A stretch of 15,536 bases of DNA from an uncultured Collinsella sp. GTDB lineage: Bacteria; Actinomycetota; Coriobacteriia; Coriobacteriales; Coriobacteriaceae. Within the stretch, counting starts at the first letter, position 1; the number at the start of each line of letters is the position of its first letter. The stretch is taken from assembly GCA_900757235.1 (NCBI GenBank), contig CAAENB010000173.1, forward strand, positions 1 to 15,536, written 5' to 3'. The position numbers were made by a program, and so were the translations under genes. Under the pieces are notes generated by a model. The model ran no database searches. It saw nothing but the letters and a program-made list of their open reading frames with translations, and was not told the DNA's origin. Below are positions 6,309 through 12,571 of the stretch, in pieces.

Positions 6309-7806
6309 GGTGTCCTCCAACTTGTTCGTTGCGTTCGCGCGCGGTGGCGCCGGCGGTAAAGCTTAATCCTTTGACGAGCGCGTTCTTGCCGTACTTGCCC
6401 TTTACGGCCAGGACGGCGCGCGCCAGGTCGCGCTCGCGCTCATCGGCCTCGATATCGCTGAACAGATCGATGGTGGCAAATTCCTCGGGCATGAGGTTGC
6501 CAAATCCCAGGTTGATGCGCTTGACCGGTCGTTTGGGATCGACAGTCTGCGCCCAGAGCTCATCGAAATAGCCCATGATCTTCTTAAACGAATTGGTACG
6601 CTCGGGCAGCTTTCGCGAGGCGTTAGAGTGCGCAAAGAGTGCGGCATAGCCACCGCGCGGTTTGCCGCCATGCTCTCCCACAAAGATGCCATCGATTGCC
6701 TGCGCTTCGCGCACCAGGCGACGCCGTTCGTCATCGCGCTGGACGGGCTTGGGCGCACGGGGCGCGAGCTCGGGGCCGGCGGTTGCGGTGGGTTCGATAC
6801 TCGATATGCTCGAGCGCAGGTGCCCGCATCCGTCCACATACTGCGCTGTACCGCTGGCGTCGAGGCGGCGTATGTCGGCGCGTTCGCTCGCGTAGCCCAC
6901 AAAGAGCGAGATGCTGTCGCAGACCACGTGCTTATCGACCAAGTCTAAAACGGCGTTGTCGACCATCTCGCGCAAGACGGTATAGGCCTGTTCGTAGGCA
7001 TAACCCTTCGAGAGCACCTGTCCTGTGGTGGTCGAGGTCGCTTGCGGGCGATAGGCTTGGATATCGGCGATGGTTGTCGGCTCGCGCCCGAAGGCATGGT
7101 CGATGAGATATTCGGCATTGACGCCGAGCTCGTCGTAAAGCAGGTTTTCGTCGAGCGCCGCGACGCCCATCAGATCGTAGACGCCGTATTTCTCGAGGCG
7201 GGCTGCCACGCCGGGACCGATGCCCCAGATATCGGTGATGGGACGATGGGGCCAGATCTCCTTGCGAAAGGTCTCGTCGTCGAGTATGCCGATGCGGCTG
7301 GGTACGTGCTTGGCGGTAATGTCGAGCGCTACCTTGGCCTGGAATAGGTTGGGGCCGATGCCGACCGTCGCCGTGATGCCGGTGCGCGCGAGGACCTCGT
7401 CGCGCAGCGTGCAGGCGAACCCTTCCGCATCTGTGTGATAGAGGTCCAGATAGGGCGTCACGTCGATAAAGCACTCATCGATGGAGTAGACGTGCACGTC
7501 CTGGGGGCTGACGTATTCCAGATAGATACCGTAGATTTTCGCCGACACCTCCATGTAATGCTGCATGCGCGGTACGGCCGTGATGTAGTCGATGCCATCG
7601 GGAATTTCGAACAGACGGCAGCGATTGTGTATCCCGAGGTCCTTCATGGCCTGTGTGATGGCGAGGCAGATGGTCGTGCGCCCGCGCGATTCGTCGGCAA
7701 CGACCAGGTTGGTGGTGAGCGGATCGAGCCCACGGTCGACGCACTCGACGCTGGCATAAAACGTCTTGAGGTCGATGCAGATATAGGTGTGCTGCTCGTG
7801 CGCCAT
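6301..7806 (-). CDS. Y-family DNA polymerase (UmuC/UvrX-like), SOS translesion synthesis
   Basis: This is an error-prone polymerase that copies past DNA lesions. Catalytic residues are visible: Asp12 in CIDLKTFYASVE, and Asp110-Glu111 in VYSIDECFIDV. The helix-hairpin-helix block is DIWGIGPGVAARLEKYG (192-208), and the little-finger start is QVLSKGYAY. Near the C-terminus, IDLF (446-449) in EEFATIDLFSD resembles a beta-clamp-binding motif. Length is 501 aa, against about 410-430 for many relatives. The excess is a charged, Pro/Ala-rich insertion at roughly 306-400 within the little-finger region. The ATG at 7806 has AAAGGA just upstream and begins the polymerase fold; the in-frame ATG at 7827 has no site. 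It is the first gene of the operon with YolD, behind the promoter and LexA-like box at 7834-7880. It is more like UmuC/UvrX than DinB because of the YolD partner. Confidence 0.93.
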   Translation of the reverse strand: MAHEQHTYICIDLKTFYASVECVDRGLDPLTTNLVVADESRGRTTICLAITQAMKDLGIHNRCRLFEIPDGIDYITAVPRMQHYMEVSAKIYGIYLEYVSPQDVHVYSIDECFIDVTPYLDLYHTDAEGFACTLRDEVLARTGITATVGIGPNLFQAKVALDITAKHVPSRIGILDDETFRKEIWPHRPITDIWGIGPGVAARLEKYGVYDLMGVAALDENLLYDELGVNAEYLIDHAFGREPTTIADIQAYRPQATSTTTGQVLSKGYAYEQAYTVLREMVDNAVLDLVDKHVVCDSISLFVGYASERADIRRLDASGTAQYVDGCGHLRSSISSIEPTATAGPELAPRAPKPVQRDDERRRLVREAQAIDGIFVGEHGGKPRGGYAALFAHSNASRKLPERTNSFKKIMGYFDELWAQTVDPKRPVKRINLGFGNLMPEEFATIDLFSDIEADERERDLARAVLAVKGKYGKNALVKGLSFTAGATARERNEQVGGHRA

Positions 7807-7833
7807 CCGTGTCCTTTCATCAAACACATGTTC

Positions 7834-7855
7834 TTATCGAATACCTGTTCGATAA
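7834..7855. promoter_or_regulatory. LexA-type SOS box
   Basis: Perfect 8-bp arms TTATCGAA and TTCGATAA flank a 6-bp centre. The core TCGAAT-ACCT-GTTCGA differs by one base from the actinobacterial SOS consensus TCGAAC-N4-GTTCGA. It overlaps the -10 hexamer and start region of the polymerase promoter, where LexA binding would repress it. Confidence 0.85.
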
Positions 7856-7880
7856 TACCCGCTCGTCCGGACATCGTCAA
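7852..7880 (-). promoter_or_regulatory. Promoter of the polymerase-YolD operon
   Basis: On the minus strand, TTGACG (7880-7875) and TATTAT (7857-7852) are separated by 17 bp, each one mismatch from consensus. Transcription would begin near 7845, inside the LexA-like box, leaving a leader of about 40 nt before the ATG at 7806. Confidence 0.75.
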
Positions 7881-7917
7881 AACCTGTCAAAAAGGGACAG
7901 GTTTGTTTTGGTCGGTC
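7880..7917 (+). repeat. Intergenic palindromic repeat, copy A
   Basis: AAACCTGTC (7880-7888) and GACAGGTTT (7896-7904) form a 9-bp hairpin with loop AAAAAGG, followed by GTTTTGGTCGGTC. The unit GGGACAGGTTT-N-TTTTGG is shared with two further copies at 8564-8633. It begins at the last base of the polymerase -35 hexamer. It may act as a weak terminator, or be a REP-like element. Confidence 0.75.
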
Positions 7918-8032
7918 ATGAATCGGGTTTTAACGCAGCCCTAAAGAGCGCGAAACAGCTCTGAAAAGCTCCCTTCGTAGCATGAGCCTAACGATTGGTA
8001 CCACCTACATGCACGGAAGGGTTGTGGAAACG

Positions 8033-8557
8033 ATGGTCAACTATGGGTTTGGTATGCCGACGCGCCTTGTCGCGGACGGAGATGTGGCTCGCTGGTGTGG
8101 ACGATTGGTTGCTCATTATGGTGGGACCAAGGCGTTGGTAGTGTTGGGCGGCGACAAGCATACGCGCGACGAGCTTGTCGCTTTGGCGCTCGGCTCGCTC
8201 GACCGGGCCCTGCTCGAACGCGTGCTCTTTCGCTGTGGCTCGGTTGGAGGCGATGGGGGAGATGAGCTGGTCGACGAGGCCGTGGCCCTGGCGACCGACG
8301 AGGGCGTGGACTTTGTCCTGGCGATCGGTGATGCCGATACAGCCGGCTTTGCGCGCGAGCTCGCCCGCCGCATGGCGGTGTTCGATGCCGGTGAGGACGG
8401 CTTTGTCCCCTATGGATGCATTGTATCGGAGGGCAAGGTGCCCGCTACGGTGGGCGCCGGCGAGGTTCCCGTTTTTGCCATCATCGCGCCCGAGTTGCTG
8501 GAGGGCATCGGGTCTCCCTTGCGCGAGCTGCTCGGTAGCGTGTGCGCCGCGGCATAA
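8033..8557 (+). CDS. Orphan iron-alcohol-dehydrogenase-like N-terminal domain, degenerate
   Basis: The opening MVNYGFGMPTRLVADGDV, then GGTKALVVLGGDKHTRDEL, and later DEGVDFVLAIGDADTAGFARELARRMA, follow the layout of the N-terminal Rossmann-like half of Fe-dependent alcohol dehydrogenases (family pattern: NFxFxxPTR, then kxLvvxGG, then DfilAvGGGSxxDxaKaIA). The GGGS NAD-phosphate motif is replaced by IGDADT. The C-terminal metal-binding helical domain, with its Asp and His ligands, is absent. At 174 aa it is less than half a normal enzyme of about 380-400 aa. It is therefore unlikely to be an active dehydrogenase, and may be a decayed or repurposed domain. The ATG at 8033 is chosen because the family alignment begins there and GGAAGGG lies upstream (8015-8021). 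The frame is open to ATG 7982 and 8009, neither with a ribosome site. Assignment to the family is moderate. Confidence 0.6.
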   Translation: MVNYGFGMPTRLVADGDVARWCGRLVAHYGGTKALVVLGGDKHTRDELVALALGSLDRALLERVLFRCGSVGGDGGDELVDEAVALATDEGVDFVLAIGDADTAGFARELARRMAVFDAGEDGFVPYGCIVSEGKVPATVGAGEVPVFAIIAPELLEGIGSPLRELLGSVCAAA

Positions 8558-8563
8558 TACCTG

Positions 8564-8633
8564 CCAGGAAGGGACAGGTTTATTTTGGTAGGTAAAGCGT
8601 TTGACCTGCCAAAATTAACCTGTCCCTTTTTGG
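8564..8633. repeat. Long palindrome made of two inverted copies (B and C) of the intergenic repeat
   Basis: Arms of 30 nt (8564-8593 and 8604-8633) pair with two mismatches and two G-T wobbles around the loop AAAGCGTTTG. The core GGGACAGGTT is perfectly paired, and both arms share TTTTGG and AGGT with copy A. A T5 run (8627-8631) lies in the right arm, so the structure may also terminate transcription of the Fe-ADH-like gene, whose stop is at 8555-8557. Confidence 0.85.
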
Positions 8634-8680
8634 TCGGTCGCCGTTTAGGGGCGGATTGGCAACGCTCGCTGATTACGGTC

Positions 8681-8710
8681 TTGACCTGCGCTAGAATAGG
8701 GTCATCTGAT
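8681..8710 (+). promoter_or_regulatory. Weakly supported promoter for glucose-6-phosphate isomerase
   Basis: TTGACC (8681-8686) is followed 18 bp later by TCTGAT (8705-8710). This would place the transcript start near 8717, at the foot of the leader hairpin. TAGAAT (8692-8697) is an alternative -10 but has no good -35 at the right distance. Confidence 0.35.
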
Positions 8711-8714
8711 TATC

Positions 8715-8738
8715 CGGGCGCATGGAGGTATGCGCCCG
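8715..8738 (+). promoter_or_regulatory. Leader stem-loop with a Shine-Dalgarno-like loop
   Basis: CGGGCGCAT (8715-8723) and ATGCGCCCG (8730-8738) form a perfect 9-bp stem whose 6-nt loop is GGAGGT. It ends six bases before the real ribosome site GAGGAG (8745-8750) of pgi. A short strong hairpin here could protect the 5' end of the mRNA or hold ribosomes near the start. Confidence 0.6.
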
Positions 8739-8756
8739 TATGTTGAGGAGGACTTT

Positions 8757-10451
8757 ATGGCAACTGTTGCCGCACCTATCGACGCTACGTCGACCGCCGC
8801 TTGGAAGGCGCTCGAGGCCCATCAGGAGAAGCTCGAGGCCGAGGGTATCGACCTTAAGGCATGGTTCGCTGCCGATGCGGAGCGCGTGAACAAGCTGAGC
8901 TTTGACGCCGGTGACCTGCACTTCGACCTGTCCAAGAACCTGGTGACCGATGAGACCGTCAAGCTGCTGTGCGATCTTGCCCGCGAGGTGAAGCTCGAGG
9001 AGCGCCGCGACGCCATGTTCTCCGGCGAGCACATTAACACCACCGAGGACCGCGCCGTCCTGCACACCGCGCTTCGTCGCCCGGCAAGCGAGAAGGGCCA
9101 GCTCATTGTCGACGGCCAGGACGTCGTCGCCGACGTGCACGAGGTCCTCGACCGCATGTATGCCTTCGCCGAGCGCGTGCGCTCCGGTGAGTGGAAGGGC
9201 GTTACCGGCAAGAAGATCGAGCACCTGGTGTCCATCGGCATCGGCGGCTCCGATCTGGGCCCGGTCATGGCTTACGAGGCTCTGCGTCCCTATGCCGACG
9301 CCGGTATCGACTGCCGCTACATCTCCAACATCGACCCCAACGACCAGGCCGAGAAGCTTAAGGGTTTGGACCCCGAGACCACGCTCGTGATCATCGTCTC
9401 CAAGACCTTCACCACGCTCGAGACCCTCACCAACGCTCGCGAGGTCAAGACCTGGATGCTCGAGCAGCTCAAGGCTCAGGGCGCCATCGACGGCTCCGAT
9501 GAGCAGAACGCCGAGGCCGTGGCAAAGCACTTCGTCGCCGTCTCCACCGCACTCGAGAAGGTTGAGGCCTTCGGTATCGACCCCGCCAACGCCTTCGGTT
9601 TCTGGAACTGGGTCGGCGGCCGCTATTCCGTTGACTCCGCCGTGGGCCTGTCGCTGATCGTCGTGCTCGGCCCCGAGCGCTTCCAGCAGTTCCTCGAGGG
9701 CTTCCACGCCATCGACGAGTACTTCTGCAACACGCCGCTCGAGAACAATGCCGTCGCGCTGATGGGCCTGCTCAACGTCTGGTACGTCAACTTCTTCGGT
9801 TCCAAGAGCCACGCCGTGCTGCCGTACTGCCAGTACCTGCATCGTTTCCCGGCCTACCTGCAGCAGCTCACCATGGAGTCCAACGGCAAGCATGTCCGCT
9901 GGGACGGCAGCGCCGTGACCTCCGACACCGGTGAGATCTTCTGGGGCGAGCCCGGCACCAACGGCCAGCACGCCTTCTACCAGCTGCTGCACCAGGGCAC
10001 CGTGGTGGTCCCGGCCGATTTCATCGCCTTCGCCAATACCGCCAACCCTGCGACCGACAGCGGCCAGGACGTGCACGAGCTGTTCCTGGGCAACTTCCTG
10101 GCCCAGACCAAGGCGCTCGCCTTTGGCAAGACTGCCGACGAGGTTCGTGCCGAGGGCACGCCCGAGCAGATCGTCCCGGCCCGTTGCTTTGAGGGCAACC
10201 GCCCGACGACCTCGATCTTCGGCGACACGCTGACCCCGTTCGCGCTCGGCGAGCTCATCGCCCTGTACGAGCACATCACGTTTGTCGAGGGCACGGTCTG
10301 GGGCATCGACTCCTACGATCAGTGGGGCGTCGAGCTGGGCAAGCAGCTTGCCAAGCAGATCACCCCGGCCTTCCACGACGACACCGCCAAGGCCGAGCAG
10401 GACGCTTCGACCCAGGCGCTTATCGAGTTCTATCGCGCGCATCGCAAGTAG
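8757..10451 (+). CDS. pgi: Glucose-6-phosphate isomerase
   Basis: This enzyme interconverts glucose-6-phosphate and fructose-6-phosphate in glycolysis and gluconeogenesis, in the cytoplasm. Hallmarks are SIGIGGSDLGPVM (159-171), the phosphate-binding SKTFTTLET (215-223), WVGGRYSVDSAVGL (285-298) and the active-site acids and bases: Glu374 in MESNGK, His405 in GTNGQHAFYQ, and Lys529 in QWGVELGK. Length is 564 aa, normal for the long bacterial and eukaryotic-type enzyme. The frame is open from ATG 8730, but the ATG at 8757 has GAGGAG six bases upstream and is preferred. Codon use is strongly biased to C- and G-ending codons (ATC, CTG, AAG, GAG), more than in its neighbours, which suggests high expression. 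It appears monocistronic, with a hairpin leader and its own terminator. Confidence 0.98.
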   Translation: MATVAAPIDATSTAAWKALEAHQEKLEAEGIDLKAWFAADAERVNKLSFDAGDLHFDLSKNLVTDETVKLLCDLAREVKLEERRDAMFSGEHINTTEDRAVLHTALRRPASEKGQLIVDGQDVVADVHEVLDRMYAFAERVRSGEWKGVTGKKIEHLVSIGIGGSDLGPVMAYEALRPYADAGIDCRYISNIDPNDQAEKLKGLDPETTLVIIVSKTFTTLETLTNAREVKTWMLEQLKAQGAIDGSDEQNAEAVAKHFVAVSTALEKVEAFGIDPANAFGFWNWVGGRYSVDSAVGLSLIVVLGPERFQQFLEGFHAIDEYFCNTPLENNAVALMGLLNVWYVNFFGSKSHAVLPYCQYLHRFPAYLQQLTMESNGKHVRWDGSAVTSDTGEIFWGEPGTNGQHAFYQLLHQGTVVVPADFIAFANTANPATDSGQDVHELFLGNFLAQTKALAFGKTADEVRAEGTPEQIVPARCFEGNRPTTSIFGDTLTPFALGELIALYEHITFVEGTVWGIDSYDQWGVELGKQLAKQITPAFHDDTAKAEQDASTQALIEFYRAHRK

Positions 10452-10483
10452 TCGCTGCTGTTAACGCATCGCGCCTTATAGTC

Positions 10484-10522
10484 AGGGACCCGTATCCTAT
10501 CGGATGCGGGTCCCTTTGCTTT
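10484..10522 (+). terminator. Intrinsic terminator of pgi
   Basis: AGGGACCCG (10484-10492) pairs with CGGGTCCCT (10507-10515). The stem is extended inward by TATCC/GGATG pairing to 14 bp with one wobble and loop TATC, and TTGCTTTG follows. It lies about 30 bp after the pgi stop codon. Confidence 0.85.
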
Positions 10523-10592
10523 GCCGTGGTCCCGGGGCGCACGGCCTTTGTGGAACATCGCCGGGGCGCCGCGCGCTGCGAGAACCCTGCGC

Positions 10593-11897
10593 CTAGATCT
10601 CGGCCTCAGCATGGCCTCGCTGCGCCTCGGGCAGCTCCCCGTAGAGCGGATGGTCTTCGAGCCTAAAGCGCTCGACCTGTTCGGGAGTGCGACCGCGTAC
10701 AAAGAGCCACGAGCGATCAATCGGCGTCGCCATGAGCGTACTGGGCAGCGCGTCGGCGCGGTCGGAAAACACCCGGGCACTCTCGGGATCCTGGAACGCC
10801 AGCACCAGATGCGTGTCGCAGTTGCCCATGATGGAGCGTGCGCGTGCCTCGCCATAGAGCGCATCGAGCTGGTTGGTCGACTGCAGCAGCAGCGCTGCCC
10901 AGATGTTGCGGCTTCGGATAATCGAGAGCACGTTGTCGATCTGGGGGATCTGCAGATTTGCGAAGTCATCGAGCATAAAGCGCACGGGCACGGGCAGGCT
11001 GCCGTCGGGCTGCCTATCGGCCTCACGAATGAGGCCCATAAACGCCTGCGAAATAAAGAGGCCGGTCAGCGGATCGAGATTGCGGTCAATATCGCTCACG
11101 GTTACAAACAGGGCGCAGGGGGTGTGTCCCATGGAAGCGAAGTCCACCTGATGGCACTCACGATAGAGCTGTGCCGCACCGTCGAATCCCAGACACATGA
11201 CCTTTTCGGCAAGGATGCCGACGATGCTCGCGTGCATGCGCTCGGCATTTTGCGTAATGGCGTAGCGCCGCCATAGCGAGAGGGCATAGCTTTGGGGGTC
11301 GGTCGTGATCAGGTCGTCAAACAATCGACCCGTGGCACCGTCCTGCAGGTGCTCGATCAGCTTGATGACCGAGCTGATCGTCTGCTCCTCGGCGGGTAGC
11401 TGTTCGGTGACGTAGGCGATAAGACACGACAGCAGGTTTGCCGCCGCATGATCCCAAAAAGGCTGGTTGTTGTCCTCGATGGGGCAGATGGCCTTTGCCA
11501 CCGAGAGGATGTCCTGCTGGTTGGGCCTGCCGTCCGCCTTGCGGCGAATGTGCCTTAGGGGGTTGTAGCCGCAGCGCTCGATGCCGCATGCAAGGACCGG
11601 GACGGTGTTGAGGTCGGCGAAGTTGAGACATTGCACGCGGTAACCGTGGGCTGCCAGCACGGGTCCCACTTCGCGACAGAGCGTGCCTTTGGTGTCGAGC
11701 ACGATGTAGCTTGCGTTCATTTGCAGCAGGTTGGGCTTGAGGACGTTTCGGGTCTTGCCGGCTCCCGAGGGGCCGATCACAAGTGCATTGTTGTTGAGTC
11801 CCGTTTTGCGGGTGTCGCAGGAAAGCGTTCGATCCTTGGCGAGGATGGTGGACGATGCGGACTCAGATGCGGCGAGGCGGCTGGCGAGGTTAGACAT
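10593..11897 (-). CDS. VirD4/TraG-like ATPase (CD1115 type) without membrane segments
   Basis: This is a member of the type IV coupling-protein family, hexameric ATPases that normally feed DNA-protein complexes to a conjugation channel. The family entry block DTRKTGLNNNALVIG leads into Walker A GPSGAGKT (42-49). SYIVLDTKG (63-71), the Walker B MLDDFANL (308-315), the region IIRSRNIWAALLLQSTNQL and C-terminal DHPLYGEL also match. It differs from typical members in two ways. The 434-aa protein starts about 30 residues before the ATPase domain, so the usual N-terminal two-helix membrane anchor is missing. The Walker B acidic pair is Asp310-Asp311, where Asp-Glu is normal. The ATG at 11897 has AAGGAGG (11904-11910) upstream; the open frame to 12089 lies inside the protease gene. 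It overlaps the ClpP stop codon by eight bases. Its role here is unknown. Confidence 0.85.
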   Translation of the reverse strand: MSNLASRLAASESASSTILAKDRTLSCDTRKTGLNNNALVIGPSGAGKTRNVLKPNLLQMNASYIVLDTKGTLCREVGPVLAAHGYRVQCLNFADLNTVPVLACGIERCGYNPLRHIRRKADGRPNQQDILSVAKAICPIEDNNQPFWDHAAANLLSCLIAYVTEQLPAEEQTISSVIKLIEHLQDGATGRLFDDLITTDPQSYALSLWRRYAITQNAERMHASIVGILAEKVMCLGFDGAAQLYRECHQVDFASMGHTPCALFVTVSDIDRNLDPLTGLFISQAFMGLIREADRQPDGSLPVPVRFMLDDFANLQIPQIDNVLSIIRSRNIWAALLLQSTNQLDALYGEARARSIMGNCDTHLVLAFQDPESARVFSDRADALPSTLMATPIDRSWLFVRGRTPEQVERFRLEDHPLYGELPEAQRGHAEAEI

Positions 11898-12507
11898 GGG
11901 CGACCTCCTTGGTGGTCGAGAGGATTTCGTGGGCAAAGCCGAGTTCGACGGCGCGCTCGGCCGAAAGGTAGGTGTCTTTTGCAGTGAGGGACTGGATACG
12001 CTTGGGCGTGAGACCGCTGCGGTCCGAGAGGATTTGCGTGAGGGTCTTGCGGGTCTGCATGAGACGCCGGCTGGTTTCCTGCAGCGCAAGTGCCGAGCCG
12101 CCTGCCCCCTGGGGGATCAGCGGGTCGTGAATCATGAGCTCCGCATGGGGCGCCATACGGCGATCGTCGCCGCCCATAAAGATCACGGCGCCCATGGACG
12201 CGGCGAATTCCAGACAGACGGTGCGGATGGGGCACGATGCGAGGCGCATGGCGTCATAGATAGCAAGACCCGATCGAACGCTTCCCCCGGCGCTGGCGAC
12301 AAATATGGTGATGGGGCGGCTGGGGTCGGTGGCATCGAGCAGGCGGATTTGCTGGCACAGGTCGTGGGCCATCGGGGTTTCGATGTTTCCCATGACGGAG
12401 AGCTCGCGACGGGCGAGCATCTCATCGTAAATGCTGGTGAGCGTGATACCTCGGGCGGATTCACGCATGGTGAGGGGACTGATGACGGGGGAATGATTGG
12501 TGTCCAT
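11890..12507 (-). CDS. ClpP-family serine protease (S14)
   Basis: This 205-aa protein carries a full ClpP-like fold and catalytic triad: the oxyanion loop FVASAGGSVRSGLAIYDAM (69-87), nucleophile Ser104 in FAASMGAVIFMGG, His127 in LMIHDP, and Asp178 in TAKDTYLSAERAVELG. The active-site Ser sits at the usual ClpP position. The N-terminus (about residues 1-30) is longer than in housekeeping ClpP and has no obvious similarity to its axial loop. It is neither beside clpX nor preceded by a second clpP, so it is not the housekeeping locus. It lies directly upstream of, and overlaps, the VirD4-like ATPase gene, which suggests the two act together. The ATG at 12507 has AAAGGAG upstream. Whether it partners ClpX/ClpC or the adjacent ATPase is unknown. 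Confidence 0.88.
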   Translation of the reverse strand: MDTNHSPVISPLTMRESARGITLTSIYDEMLARRELSVMGNIETPMAHDLCQQIRLLDATDPSRPITIFVASAGGSVRSGLAIYDAMRLASCPIRTVCLEFAASMGAVIFMGGDDRRMAPHAELMIHDPLIPQGAGGSALALQETSRRLMQTRKTLTQILSDRSGLTPKRIQSLTAKDTYLSAERAVELGFAHEILSTTKEVAHV

Positions 12508-12549
12508 GGGGACTCCTTTCTGTTGGTGGTGTTGTGGAATAGGGTCGCT

Positions 12550-12571
12550 GCCCGCGGAGGGACTGGCGGGC
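12550..12571 (-). other. Intercistronic hairpin
   Basis: GCCCGC (12550-12555) and GCGGGC (12566-12571) form a 6-bp stem with a 10-nt loop, overlapping the first base of the upstream gene's stop codon. No T-run follows on the minus strand, so it is not a terminator. It could influence mRNA processing between the hypothetical gene and the protease gene, or be chance in GC-rich DNA. Confidence 0.35.

Noticed and set aside
8691..10442. 583-codon open frame on the minus strand
   Set aside because: It is exactly antisense to pgi, whose product is unmistakable; the Leu/Val/Gly-rich translation is a mirror of pgi codon bias.
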